Assembly: GCF_016863315.1 (NCBI RefSeq) | Contig: NZ_BOOQ01000019.1 | Location: 186,001 to 250,000 of the forward strand | DNA from: Planotetraspora silvatica | GTDB lineage: Bacteria > Actinomycetota > Actinomycetes > Streptosporangiales > Streptosporangiaceae | Direction of reading: 5' to 3' | DNA: 64,000 nucleotides | Shown: piece by piece, positions 16,665-25,463 of the stretch | Numbering within the stretch: the first letter of the stretch is position 1 | Layout: every line of letters begins with the position of its first letter | Program-made: the position numbers and the translations under genes | The notes under the pieces: generated by a model | Seen by the model: only the letters and a program-made list of their open reading frames with translations | Databases searched by the model: none | What the model was told of the DNA's origin: nothing

Positions 16665-17543
16665 ATGGAACTGCGTCAGTTGCGGACCTTTGAGGCGGTG
16701 GTGCGGCACGGTACGGTGACCGATGCCGCCAACGTCCTCGACCTGGCGCCCTCCACCGTGTCCGAGCAGATTCGCATCCTGGAACGATCGCTGGGCGTGG
16801 CGTTGTTCGAGCGGACGGCCAGAGGGATGCGGCCGACCGACCAGGGAGAGGTGCTGCTGCGCTGGGCCCGCAGCATCCTGGACCAGGCCGAACAGGCGCA
16901 CCGCGAGGTGACCGGTCGAGGCCGGGCGGTACGGCTCGGCGCGCTGGAGACCATCGCCGCCACCTATGTGCCGCGGGTGCTGGCCAGAGTCGCCGGACGC
17001 CGCCCGGGCATCACCGTCGACGTCCGTTCGGCAACGAACCGGGACACGCTGCTCGCCGAAGTGACCGCCGGGCAGCTGGAGGCGGCGCTTCTCTTGGACA
17101 CCGGGGACGCCCTCGGCGATCTCGGCTTCCCTCTACCTGCCGCGCCGCTGACCTTTCTCGACCTCGATCCGGTGCCGCTCGTCCTGGTCGCCGCACCCGA
17201 TCACCGGCTCCGTGACCGCCGCCACCTGGGGCCTCAGGATCTGACCAGCGAAAAACTACTGGTCAATGTGCCGAACTGCTCCTTCCGGATGGCCGCCGAC
17301 AAGCTCCTCGGCCCCGGCCCGCAGCGAATCCAAGCAGGCGGGGTCGCGGTGATGCGCGCCTGGGTGGAGCAGGGCCTGGGCATATCGCTCCTCCCCCGAT
17401 TCGCGGTGTCGGCCGCCCTGGAGTCCGGCACACTCACCGGCCTCGACTTCGCCGCCCCGGACCTCAGCCTCCGGTTGATCTGGCGCTCCGACAGGGAGGA
17501 CCTCCCCGGATTGCGTGACGTCCTCTACGCCGCCGGCGCCTGA
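16665..17543 (+). CDS. LysR-family transcriptional regulator
   Basis: 292 residues. The winged HTH opens directly at ATG 16665 (MELRQLRTFEAVVRHGTVTD, then AANVLDLAPSTVSEQIRILE). The effector domain begins near residue 85 (VRLGALETIAATYVPRVLARV) and contains the usual two alpha/beta halves. The frame extends upstream of 16665 but this runs over the promoter region. It is divergent from the MFS exporter and is its likely regulator. A strong hairpin follows. Confidence 0.92.
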   Translation: MELRQLRTFEAVVRHGTVTDAANVLDLAPSTVSEQIRILERSLGVALFERTARGMRPTDQGEVLLRWARSILDQAEQAHREVTGRGRAVRLGALETIAATYVPRVLARVAGRRPGITVDVRSATNRDTLLAEVTAGQLEAALLLDTGDALGDLGFPLPAAPLTFLDLDPVPLVLVAAPDHRLRDRRHLGPQDLTSEKLLVNVPNCSFRMAADKLLGPGPQRIQAGGVAVMRAWVEQGLGISLLPRFAVSAALESGTLTGLDFAAPDLSLRLIWRSDREDLPGLRDVLYAAGA

Positions 17544-17554
17544 CGACTGGCCGG

Positions 17555-17585
17555 GAGCACAACCGGCTGCGAAGCCGGCGTGCTC
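17555..17585. terminator. 12-bp interrupted hairpin, bidirectional terminator
   Basis: GAGCAC/GTGCTC (17555-17560 with 17580-17585) encloses CCGGCT/AGCCGG (17563-17568 with 17573-17578) around a GCGA tetraloop, with a small bulge. It separates the convergent LysR and methyltransferase genes and overlaps the methyltransferase stop codon by two bases. Confidence 0.72.
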
Positions 17586-18456
17586 AGCCTCTTTGCCGGG
17601 TCGCGGTGACCAGCCAGTGACTCCCGTCCAGCCGGACGCCGCCGGGTCCCTCGTGGGACACGAGGTTGGCGGTGACCGCCTCGCGCGCCTGGGTGACCGC
17701 CCGAGGATCGGCATCGCGGAGGTTGAAGCGCATCGGTCCCATGTCGAAGATGAACCCGGCCGCGTCGACGGCGTCCCTGCCGAAGATCATGGGCGCCGTG
17801 ACGTCGTCGTGGGTCACGCCGGTGAAGCCGGCGTTCGTCAGCACCTGGCGAATCCGGTCCGGGTCGGCCAGCGAGGCCGGCCCCTGCCGCGAATCGCCGG
17901 AACCCCCCGCGGGTGCGCGCTCGGCCAGCAGCGCGTACAGGGGACGAAGCGCGCGGGCGAAGTACTCGCCGGCATCCGCACTCCGCATGCAGATGAAGGC
18001 CAGGCGTCCCTCTGGCCGCAACGCGCGCCCGATGTTGGTGAACGCGGCGACCGGATCGGCGAAGAACATGATCCCGAACCGGCTGAGCGCGACGTCGAAG
18101 GCGCTGTGCGCGAACGGGTGAACCTGGGCGTCCCCCTGCTCGAAGGCGACATTGGTGATCGCCTCCTCGACCGCGGTGGCACGCGCCCGCTCCAGCATGG
18201 GAGCCGACAGGTCGACGCCGAGGGCTCGTCCCTGTGGTGCCCGGCGAGCGGCCAGCCGGGTGATCTGCCCGTTGCCGCATCCGATGTCGAGCACGTGGTC
18301 GCGTTCGCCGATCGACGCCGCGGCGAGAAGCGGTTCGTTGAAGCCGCTGTTCATGGCGTCGTAGCGGTCCCGGTGCTGAGCCCAGTGAACCCCTTCGTAG
18401 CCGTTCCACGCCTCGGCCTGGTGGGTGTTGACGACGTCTGTGCCCTGGGCGCTCAC
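17584..18456 (-). CDS. Class I SAM-dependent methyltransferase
   Basis: 290 residues. Motif I is DHVLDIGCGNGQITRLAAR (about residues 45-63), followed by GVDLSAPMLERARA and FEQGDAQVHPF, the SAM-binding acidic loops of UbiE-like methyltransferases. The start is GTG 18456 with AAGGAG eight bases upstream. It overlaps the stop of the tautomerase-like gene by 4 bases and must be co-translated with it. A close relative is encoded at 44458-45294, sharing the opening HxAEAWNGxEGVHWAQ and the internal LSAPMLERARA-type blocks. Substrate unknown. Confidence 0.9.
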   Translation of the reverse strand: MSAQGTDVVNTHQAEAWNGYEGVHWAQHRDRYDAMNSGFNEPLLAAASIGERDHVLDIGCGNGQITRLAARRAPQGRALGVDLSAPMLERARATAVEEAITNVAFEQGDAQVHPFAHSAFDVALSRFGIMFFADPVAAFTNIGRALRPEGRLAFICMRSADAGEYFARALRPLYALLAERAPAGGSGDSRQGPASLADPDRIRQVLTNAGFTGVTHDDVTAPMIFGRDAVDAAGFIFDMGPMRFNLRDADPRAVTQAREAVTANLVSHEGPGGVRLDGSHWLVTATRQRG

Positions 18457-18935
18457 TGTGCCATCTCCTTCTGTGGCTCCTCGGCGAAGGCGCGACGGCG
18501 CCCTGTGCCGTTGACGATCATCATGATGATGTCGGTCGATCGCATCACCCGTCCCGACCTGCCATAGCCGCCCTCGGGTACGCCGATGACCTGCACCCAG
18601 ACGACCGGCTCCGCGTTGACGCGCTGGGCATCGGAGTCGGCCAGCACCCGCGTGACGCGTGAGATGAGTTCGGCGGCGGCCTCCTCGCGCCATGCCCTGG
18701 GGAGGCTGACGCGGACGAGGTATCGCGGCGGCACTCCCGGATCAGGCGCTCCGTCGCCGGTGATCCATGTGCCGGGTTCGTGGAAGACCACCTGAACCAG
18801 GGCGCGGCCGGCGGCGATGACCGCGGCCGGTGCGCTCTCCTCGTACGTCAACTCGGCCGACAGTCGCTCGCCGAGATGGCGGCGCTGTTCGTGGCCGAGC
18901 GCTCCCTTCGGTGCGAACACCTCGATGAACATCAT
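18453..18935 (-). CDS. Tautomerase-like protein
   Basis: 160 residues from ATG 18935, preceded by an AAGGGG element. The first half (MMFIEVFAPKGALGHEQRRHLGERLSAELTYEE) and the second half (RYLVRVSLPRAWREEAAAELISRVTRVLAD) each look like the beta-alpha-beta unit of the 4-oxalocrotonate tautomerase superfamily, so it would be a tandem-repeat member. The catalytic N-terminal proline of active tautomerases is absent, which argues for another role or an inactive enzyme. It leads the two-gene operon with the methyltransferase. Confidence 0.68.
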   Translation of the reverse strand: MMFIEVFAPKGALGHEQRRHLGERLSAELTYEESAPAAVIAAGRALVQVVFHEPGTWITGDGAPDPGVPPRYLVRVSLPRAWREEAAAELISRVTRVLADSDAQRVNAEPVVWVQVIGVPEGGYGRSGRVMRSTDIIMMIVNGTGRRRAFAEEPQKEMAQ

Positions 18936-19450
18936 GACGTTCGGTGCCCCTTCCCTGAGGTCTCCGTCGATGCCGTCGACATCGGATCGGCACCGACCAG
19001 ACCGATGGCGGCCACGGAGGGATTCGTGAGCAGCGGCCGACGCCGACGTGCGGACAGGTCCATGACAACAATGCTGACGCCCCGGCCGGTCGCCGTCATC
19101 GCACATGGGGAGGCGGTCGCGGGTACTTCGGTGGGCCGCGATTCCGCAAGGTCGCTACTTCGCCGGGAGTAGCACCGGGCTCGTCCCATCGGGCGGGTGG
19201 ACCCTCCGATGCGGAAAGGCGGCCCGGCTCCATCCGGCCGTCGCCGAAGTGTCGGGCGGTCAGCGTCGGTGTAGTGAGCCGAGTCTCCGGTCACGTCGAC
19301 GAACTCGTCAGTTTTGCCTGATCAGAGGCGTGGCAGTGGATGACGCGGAGCGGCCCTGGCGTGATCCTCCGAGGATGCGATCGCTTTCCGGCCGCCGTCT
19401 CTCGGCGGCGCCGACCGGTGGCGGACATCCCATGTCAAGGAGGCAGGACG
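18936..19450. other. 515-base gap between divergent genes
   Basis: No gene-like frame is convincing here. Open frames on both strands are short, lack ribosome-binding sites and match nothing I know. A weak dyad CGATG-N7-CATCG lies at 18968-18984, near the tautomerase start. AAGGAGG before 19451 belongs to the dehalogenase gene. Confidence 0.45.
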
Positions 19451-20200
19451 ATGAACCAGAACAAGGACGTCACTCCGCGAGGGCCTGGCACGCATCACGA
19501 CGAGTGGATCGGCGGCGAACCTTCCGTCCTCGTGTTCGACGTCAATGAAACACTGATCGACTTCGAGTCGATGAACCCTCTTTTCGAGAGGATCTTCGGT
19601 GACAGGCGCGTGATGCGCGAGTGGCTCGGCCACCTGGTCATGTACTCCATGACGATCACCCTGTCCGGCCTGTACGAGGGGTTCTTCACCCTCGGCCAGG
19701 GACTGCTCAGGATGGTCGGCGACATCCACGGCGTCGAGGTCACCGACGCCGACATCGAGGAGATCAGGAACGCGATGTTGACGATGCCGGCGCACCCCGA
19801 CGTCGAGGCAGGCCTGAATCAGCTGAAGGACGCCGGATTCCGCATGGTGACGCTGACGAACTCCCCGCCGAACCCGAAGGGACCGAGCCCACTCGAGCAC
19901 GCCGGCCTCGCCCACTTCTTCGAGCGGCAGTTCACCATCGAGACCACCCGCGCCTACAAGCCCGCCCCGCAGACGTATCACCTGGTGGCGCAGGCCCTGG
20001 AGGTCCCTCCGTCCACGTGCTTCATGGTCGCGGCGCATGTCTGGGACACGGTGGGAGCACAGAGCGCCGGCTATACCGCGGGGCTTCTCACGCGGCCGGG
20101 CAACGCTCCCCTGCCTGTCCGCTCGCTGCCGCAGCCCAACCTCGTCGCGCCGGACCTCCCCGCCCTGGCCACCCAACTCATCGAACGCCGGCGTTCCTGA
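19451..20200 (+). CDS. Haloacid dehalogenase type II family hydrolase
   Basis: 249 residues from ATG 19451, which has AAGGAGGCAGG just upstream. The HAD motifs are complete: nucleophile Asp30 in LVFDVNETLID, motif II TLTNSPPN, the lysine in AYKPAPQTY, and the distal FMVAAHVWDTVGAQSAGYTAG block that is typical of 2-haloacid dehalogenases (type II). It may hydrolyse a 2-haloalkanoic acid or another small ester, and the natural substrate is unknown. The N-terminal 22 residues are an extra polar extension. It is convergent with the LacI gene downstream. Confidence 0.88.
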   Translation: MNQNKDVTPRGPGTHHDEWIGGEPSVLVFDVNETLIDFESMNPLFERIFGDRRVMREWLGHLVMYSMTITLSGLYEGFFTLGQGLLRMVGDIHGVEVTDADIEEIRNAMLTMPAHPDVEAGLNQLKDAGFRMVTLTNSPPNPKGPSPLEHAGLAHFFERQFTIETTRAYKPAPQTYHLVAQALEVPPSTCFMVAAHVWDTVGAQSAGYTAGLLTRPGNAPLPVRSLPQPNLVAPDLPALATQLIERRRS

Positions 20201-20265
20201 GCGCAAGACGCCGGGACGGGGACCCAGGGGGGATCGGAGGCTGCCTGCGGCGTCGGGAACCGGGC

Positions 20266-21300
20266 TCAGCCAGGCACCCCCGCGAACGACACGGGCGCGG
20301 TCGACCCCCGCACGACCAGTTCGGTGGCCAACTCGACATGGTGGGAGTCGATCTTCTCCCCTGCCGCCAGGCGCAGCGCCGTACGCATCGCGACGCCGCC
20401 CATCTCCCGCAGGGGCTGGCGAACGGTGGTCAGTGGCGGCGAACCCATCCGGGCGACCTGGGTGTCGTCGAAACCCACGATGCTGAGGTCTTCGGGGATG
20501 CGCAGGCCCCGCGCCCGGGCGGCCTCGATGATTCCGAGGGCGGTCTCGTCGCTGCCCGCGAATATCGCCGTCGGGGCCTCCGGCAGGTCGAGCAGCGCCG
20601 CGCCCGACTCCACGCCGTCGTTGTAGAGGAAGTGCCCCTCCCGCACATAGCCGGGGACCACGGGCGCCCCCGCGGCCTCCATGGCGGCCCGGTAGCCGTG
20701 CATGCGCGCCTGGTTGCAGGCCGCGGTCGCCGGGCCGCCCAGGTAGGCGATGCGGCGGTGGCCGAGGGAGAGCAGGTGCTGGGTCGCGGCGAGGCCGCCG
20801 GCGAAGTTGGTCGACCCGACGCTGGTCACGTCGGTGCGCGGCAGGTTGAGCGGGTCGATCACCACCAGCGGCAGGTTGGCCCGCGACAGTGCGGCCAGCT
20901 GCCTGGCGGTCATTTCGGCCGTGACGGCGATCACCGCCCTCCGCCCGGCGGAGACCAGGTCGCGGGCCCACACGGTGGTCCGGTCCGCGCCCCTCCGGAT
21001 GCTCACGACGACCCCGACGCCGACCTCGGCCCCGGCGTCGACGGCGCCCTGGATGATCTCGGTGGAGTACGCGTTGATGTCCGTGTCGAACTCGACCTCG
21101 ATCGTGCCTGCCGCGGTCGCGTCGCCCCGCCGCGGCGACGGAGCGACGTAGTCGTGCTGCAGCAGCAGCGACTGCACCAGTGAGCGTGTCGTCGGTGCGA
21201 CGTCGCTGCGGCCGTTGAGCACCTTGGACACCGTCGCGACGGACACCCCGGCCGAGGCCGCGACGGTGGCCAGAGTGGCGCGCCTAGGATTGACCGGCAT
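20266..21300 (-). CDS. LacI-family regulator of the GH3/ABC locus
   Basis: 344 residues. The HTH and hinge helix are intact: TLATVAASAGVSVATVSKVLNGRSDV (about 9-34). A periplasmic-binding-protein-like sensor follows, with AIFAGSDETALGIIEAARARGL and LSIVGFDDTQVARMGSPPLTTVRQP near the end. Its start lies 17 bases inside the 3' end of the GH3 gene, so it is in the same transcript. It should sense a sugar derived from GH3 substrates and bind the two TCGCAA-type operators that flank the GH3/ABC divergent promoters. Confidence 0.93.
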   Translation of the reverse strand: MPVNPRRATLATVAASAGVSVATVSKVLNGRSDVAPTTRSLVQSLLLQHDYVAPSPRRGDATAAGTIEVEFDTDINAYSTEIIQGAVDAGAEVGVGVVVSIRRGADRTTVWARDLVSAGRRAVIAVTAEMTARQLAALSRANLPLVVIDPLNLPRTDVTSVGSTNFAGGLAATQHLLSLGHRRIAYLGGPATAACNQARMHGYRAAMEAAGAPVVPGYVREGHFLYNDGVESGAALLDLPEAPTAIFAGSDETALGIIEAARARGLRIPEDLSIVGFDDTQVARMGSPPLTTVRQPLREMGGVAMRTALRLAAGEKIDSHHVELATELVVRGSTAPVSFAGVPG

Positions 21301-23764
21301 CTCTTCCCTCCTGCTGCCCGGCGGCTGTGCCAGACGCCGGAACCACGTCCACCGGTGTGACGAGCCGTCTGTCGTGGCCGACGACCCGCAACGGCCCGGT
21401 CAGCCGGACGCCGCCGCGGCACGGAAGGTCGGCCGCCGAAGTGCCGACGAGCACCTCGACGTCTCCGGGCTCGACGATCCGCCGCAGGTCGCGGCCGGTG
21501 AACGCGGTCCGGTCGGCATGCACCTGGAACCGCACCTCCGCGCTCGCACCGGGCTCGAGATGAACTCGCTTGAACCCGGTCAGCTGCTTCACCGGCCGGG
21601 TGACCTGGGCGACGACGTCGCGCAGGTACAGCTGGACGACCTCGTCACCCGCTCGGCCGCCCGTGTTGGTGACGCGGACCGACACGGTGAACTCGCCGTC
21701 GGTGGGCACCTCCGTGCCGTCGACGCACAGGCCGTCGACCTCGAAGGTGGTGTACGAGGCGCCGTACCCGAACGGGAACAGCGGGGTCGGGTCGACGTTG
21801 CTGATGCCGTGGCTGTCGTCCCCCAGCGGCGGCTGCAGGTAGGTGCCCGGCTGCCCGCCGGGCCTGCGGGGGATCCGCACCGGCAGCTTGCCGCCCGGCT
21901 GGACACGGCCGGAAAGGACGCCGGCGATCGCCACCGCTCCCTCCTCACCGGGCATGAACGCCTGAACGAGCGCGGCGGCCCCGGCGTGCACGTCGCCCAG
22001 GGCGTACGGCCGGCCGGAGACGACGACCACGACGACCGGGGTTCCCGTCGCGGCGAGCTCGGCCAGCAGGTCCGCCTGCACACCGGGCAGCCGGAGGTCC
22101 TCGGCGTCACAGCCCTCGCCCGAGGTGCCGTGCCCGAACAGGCCGGCGAGGTCACCCACGACGGCGACGCACAGGTCCGCGTCGCGGGCCGCGGCCGTCG
22201 CCGCGGCGAAGCCCGAGCGGTCCGCGCTCTGAACGTCACAGCCCCGCTCGTGGACGATCTCGGCGTCCGGCAGTTCGGCGCGCAGCGCGTCGAGCACGGT
22301 GGGCGCGGCGATGCCGAGACCGAGGCCGGGGTGGCGGGGCAGGACGTGGTTGGGGAAGGCGTAGCACCCCATGAAGGTGCGCGGGTCGTCCGCGGACGGT
22401 CCGACCACGGCCACGCGATGCGGCGCCGGACGTCCCTCTCCGAGCAGGGGCAGCGCGGTTCCCGCGTCGAGCAGGACGATGGAGCGCTCGGCCATCTCGA
22501 GGGCCAGGGCGCGGTTGGACGGCGAGTCCAGATCCGTCGCGGCGGCCGCGGCCACCGACCCCTCAGGCGTCCAGTCCTCGTCGAGCAGCCCGAGTTGCAC
22601 CTTCTGGGTGAGCAGGCGGCGCGCCGCGCGGTCCACCAGGGACTCCGGCATCTCTCCCCGGCGCACCCGCTCGACCAGATGCTGCCCGAAGCCGAGGGTG
22701 TCGGGGAGTTCGACGTCGACGCCCGCGGTGAGCGCCTGGACACCGGCGTCGTCGGTGTCGGCTGCGACCCCGTGCATCGTCGCGAGGAACGGCACGGCCC
22801 AGTAGTCCGACACGACGGTCCCGGTGAATCCCCACTCGTCGCGCAGCACCTCGGTCAGCAGCCACGGGTCGGCCCCGGCCGGGACACCGTCCACGTCGGA
22901 GTAGGAGCACATCACCGAGCGGGCGCCGCCGAGGGCGACGGCGGCCTCGAACGGCGGCAGGATCATGTCCATGAGCTCCCGGCGCCCCATCGGGACGGGA
23001 CCGTGGTTGCGGGCCGCCCGCGACGCGGAGTACCCGGCGAAGTGCTTGAGGGTGGCGATGATCCCCGTGCTCTCCAGGCCGCGGACGTACGCGGCGCCGA
23101 GCATCGCGACGAGATGGGGGTCCTCACCGATCGTCTCCTCGACCCTCCCCCAGCGGTAGTCGCGGACGACGTCGAGCAGCGGCGACAACCCCTGGTGCAC
23201 CCCCACGGCCCGCATGTCCCGCCCGATGGCGGCGGACATCCGCTCCACCAGATCGGGGTCGAACGTCGCGCCCCATGCGATGGCCGCCGGGTAGACGGTC
23301 GCGCCGTAGGTCGTGAATCCGGTCAGGCACTCCTCGTGGACGAGGGCCGGGATGCCGAGCCGGGACCGCTCGATGACCGCCCGCTGCAGCCGGACGACCT
23401 CCGCGGCGCCTTCCGCCGGGGTCACCGGGCCGCTTCCGAAGACGCGGGTCAGATGACCGAGCCCGAACCGGGCCGCCTCCTCGATGGGGATGGTCCCCGA
23501 GGCCGCGAACACGTCCTGCATCGGTGCGACGTTCAAGGCCCCGGCGGCATCGGCCGCCTCCGTCTCCGGACCGGCGTCGGCACTCGGCTCCGGCGCGCCG
23601 GCCTCCATGTCGTTGCCGACCCACCGGCTGCCGAGCTGGGCGACCTTCTCCTCCAGGGTCATCTCTTCAAGGAGGGCATCGACCCGGGCGGCCACGGGAA
23701 GCGTCGGGTCCTGCCACGAGCGGAGGACCCGGTCCGACGTCGGGGTCCGGTCTAGAGCCGTCAT
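21284..23764 (-). CDS. GH3-family beta-glycosidase
   Basis: 826 residues, no signal peptide, so probably cytosolic. The GH3 (alpha/beta)8 domain contains LKHFAGYSAS (near 239) and the nucleophile Asp320 in VVSDYWAVPFL. The alpha/beta sandwich follows from about 400, and the C-terminus is a fibronectin-III-like domain (GDEVVQLYLRDVVAQVTRPVKQLTGFKRV). Members hydrolyse beta-glucosides, beta-xylosides or related non-reducing-end sugars. ATG 23764 has GAGAG upstream, while the longer TTG frame runs into the promoter. It is divergent from an ABC sugar importer, which probably delivers its substrate, and is co-transcribed with a LacI regulator. Confidence 0.94.
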   Translation of the reverse strand: MTALDRTPTSDRVLRSWQDPTLPVAARVDALLEEMTLEEKVAQLGSRWVGNDMEAGAPEPSADAGPETEAADAAGALNVAPMQDVFAASGTIPIEEAARFGLGHLTRVFGSGPVTPAEGAAEVVRLQRAVIERSRLGIPALVHEECLTGFTTYGATVYPAAIAWGATFDPDLVERMSAAIGRDMRAVGVHQGLSPLLDVVRDYRWGRVEETIGEDPHLVAMLGAAYVRGLESTGIIATLKHFAGYSASRAARNHGPVPMGRRELMDMILPPFEAAVALGGARSVMCSYSDVDGVPAGADPWLLTEVLRDEWGFTGTVVSDYWAVPFLATMHGVAADTDDAGVQALTAGVDVELPDTLGFGQHLVERVRRGEMPESLVDRAARRLLTQKVQLGLLDEDWTPEGSVAAAAATDLDSPSNRALALEMAERSIVLLDAGTALPLLGEGRPAPHRVAVVGPSADDPRTFMGCYAFPNHVLPRHPGLGLGIAAPTVLDALRAELPDAEIVHERGCDVQSADRSGFAAATAAARDADLCVAVVGDLAGLFGHGTSGEGCDAEDLRLPGVQADLLAELAATGTPVVVVVVSGRPYALGDVHAGAAALVQAFMPGEEGAVAIAGVLSGRVQPGGKLPVRIPRRPGGQPGTYLQPPLGDDSHGISNVDPTPLFPFGYGASYTTFEVDGLCVDGTEVPTDGEFTVSVRVTNTGGRAGDEVVQLYLRDVVAQVTRPVKQLTGFKRVHLEPGASAEVRFQVHADRTAFTGRDLRRIVEPGDVEVLVGTSAADLPCRGGVRLTGPLRVVGHDRRLVTPVDVVPASGTAAGQQEGRDAGQS

Positions 23765-23804
23765 GTGCCGCTCTCTTTCAAAGGGGGGTTTCTGTCGCAA
23801 ATTC

Positions 23805-23818
23805 TCGCAACATTTCGG
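23805..23818. promoter_or_regulatory. Candidate LacI operator TCGCAACATTTCGG
   Basis: An imperfect dyad TCGcAA-N2-TTtCG located 41 bases before the GH3 start. The same TCGcAA...TTtCG pattern recurs at 23985-23999 on the ABC side, which supports a shared regulator. Confidence 0.55.
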
Positions 23819-23936
23819 CGCCGTGAAGCGATCCCGCGCGCGAGACCTCCTTGACCCAAGTCGACCAGCTTGACGCCCGTGAGAGCGTACCCCACAGGCC
23901 TCACCGAACCCAGTCCAATCCTGTGAGTCAGAGGTA

Positions 23937-23965
23937 TTGACACACCATCAGCCGAAATCTAAATT
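23937..23965 (+). promoter_or_regulatory. Sigma-70-type promoter of the ABC operon
   Basis: TTGACA (23937-23942) and TAAATT (23960-23965) are separated by 17 bases. Transcription would start near 23972, and the LacI-type dyad at 23985-23999 lies just downstream, a repressing position. Confidence 0.6.
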
Positions 23966-23984
23966 GACGACCCGCGCGGTCATG

Positions 23985-23999
23985 TCGCAAATGTTTCGA
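23985..23999. promoter_or_regulatory. Candidate LacI operator TCGCAAATGTTTCGA
   Basis: A 15-base imperfect dyad (TCGcAA-N3-TTtCGA) about 15-25 bases downstream of the predicted transcription start of the ABC operon. It matches the site before GH3. Confidence 0.6.
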
Positions 24000-24122
24000 G
24001 AAGCTTGCTCAAGGAGGAATTGAAGAGCGGCATCGGGGGGTGCTGATCCATGACCGCCGGCCGACGCATCCGATGGTCAACGAGCCGCGGCCAGCCCCCG
24101 GCATTCAAGTACGGAGATCAGC

Positions 24123-25463
24123 GTGGATTCCAATACAACCTCTCGCCGTAAATTCCTCCTCCTCTCCATGGGCGTCCCCCTGGGTGCCGCGCTCGCCGCC
24201 TGCGGCGGAACCGCCGGCCCCGGCAGCGCCGGCGGCAGTAGCGGCGGTGGCGCCAAGGCCACTTACTGGTATCTGTCCGTGCAGCCGCAGGAAGGCGTGC
24301 GCACCAGGGCCGTGGAGCGGTTCAACAAGGCCAACCCCGGCGGCACGATCACGGGGACGCCCTTCCAGAACGACGCGTACAAGACGAAGATCAAGACGGC
24401 GATCGGCGCGGGGCAGGCGCCCACCATCATCTGGGGCTGGGGCGGCGGAACCCTGCGCACGTACGTGCAGGCCGGACAGGTCGAGGACCTCACCTCGTGG
24501 TTCGAGCAGAACGCGGCGGTGAAGGACCGGCTGTTCCCCTCGTCCTTCGGCGCGGCGACGATCGACGGCAAGATCTACGCGATGCCGTGCGAGACCGTGC
24601 AGCCCATCGTCCTGTTCTACAACAAGACGGCGTTCGAGAAGATCGGTGCCCAGCCGCCCACGTCGTGGGGCGACATCATGGACCTGGTCCCCAAGTTCAA
24701 CAAGGCCGGCATCGCCCCGTTCTCCCTCGGCGGCCAGTCCCGCTGGACGAACATGATGTGGCTGGAGTTCCTCCTCGACCGCATCGGCGGCACCGAGGTG
24801 TTCCAGGCGGTGTTCGACGGCACGAAGGACGCCTGGTCGCACCCCGCGGTCCTCGACATGCTGACCAAGGTGCAGGACCTCGTCAAGGCGGGCGGGTTCA
24901 TCAAGGGCTTCTCCTCGATCACCGCCGACTCCAACGCCGACCAGGCCCTGCTGTACACCGGCAAGGCGGCGATGATGCTGCACGGCACCTGGACGTACGG
25001 CGGCATGTCCCAGGACGGCGGCGACTTCGTCCCCGGCGGCCACCTCGGCTACATGAACTTCCCGCCGGTCGAGGGCGGCAAGGGCGACCCCAGCAACACC
25101 GTCGGCAACCCCGGCCAGTACCTGTCGATCTCCTCCAAGGCGACCCCGGAGCAGAAGGAGATCGCCAAGAAGTTCTTCGCCACCGGGGTGCTCACCGACC
25201 AGGAAGGGAAGGAGTGGGTGGAAACGGGCGGCGTGCCCATCGTCAAGGGCTCTGACGCGGCGTGGGCCGGCTCCAAGGACGCCGACTTCCTGAACTTCGT
25301 CTACGGCATCGCGAGCAACGCCAAGGTGTTCGCCCAGTCCTGGGACCAGGCGCTCAGCCCGACCGCCGCCGAGGTGCTGCTGGACAACATCGCCAAGCTG
25401 TTCCAGCTGTCGATCACGCCGCAGCAGTGGGTGGACAACATGAACGCGGTCATCGGCCAGTGA
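24123..25463 (+). CDS. ABC sugar transporter substrate-binding lipoprotein, Tat type
   Basis: 446 residues. The N-terminus combines a twin-arginine signal (TSRRKFLLLSMG) with a lipobox (LAAC, Cys at about 27), so it is exported folded and anchored by lipid outside the membrane. The mature part is a family-1 solute-binding protein: GQAPTIIWGWGGGTLRTYVQAGQVEDL, VQPIVLFYNKTAFEKIG, and GKAAMMLHGTWTYGGM. The start is GTG 24123 with GGAGA upstream. It heads a three-gene operon with two permeases. No ATPase gene is nearby, so a shared MsiK-type ATPase elsewhere probably energises it. Confidence 0.94.
   Translation: MDSNTTSRRKFLLLSMGVPLGAALAACGGTAGPGSAGGSSGGGAKATYWYLSVQPQEGVRTRAVERFNKANPGGTITGTPFQNDAYKTKIKTAIGAGQAPTIIWGWGGGTLRTYVQAGQVEDLTSWFEQNAAVKDRLFPSSFGAATIDGKIYAMPCETVQPIVLFYNKTAFEKIGAQPPTSWGDIMDLVPKFNKAGIAPFSLGGQSRWTNMMWLEFLLDRIGGTEVFQAVFDGTKDAWSHPAVLDMLTKVQDLVKAGGFIKGFSSITADSNADQALLYTGKAAMMLHGTWTYGGMSQDGGDFVPGGHLGYMNFPPVEGGKGDPSNTVGNPGQYLSISSKATPEQKEIAKKFFATGVLTDQEGKEWVETGGVPIVKGSDAAWAGSKDADFLNFVYGIASNAKVFAQSWDQALSPTAAEVLLDNIAKLFQLSITPQQWVDNMNAVIGQ

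Noticed and set aside
14593-16719. 708-residue plus-strand open frame across TetR and MFS genes
   Set aside because: It spans two real genes and the LysR promoter and has no recognisable content.
12027-18935. Possible secondary-metabolite gene cluster
   Set aside because: P450, methyltransferases, MFS exporters and regulators are present, but there is no core biosynthetic enzyme (PKS, NRPS, terpene synthase, lanthipeptide synthetase) in the window.
20207-20254. GACGCCG/CGGCGTC inverted repeat between the HAD and LacI genes
   Set aside because: The loop of 34 bases is too long for a convincing terminator.
21215-23755. 846-residue plus-strand open frame opposite GH3
   Set aside because: Composition-driven open frame on the opposite strand of a clear GH3 gene; no motifs.
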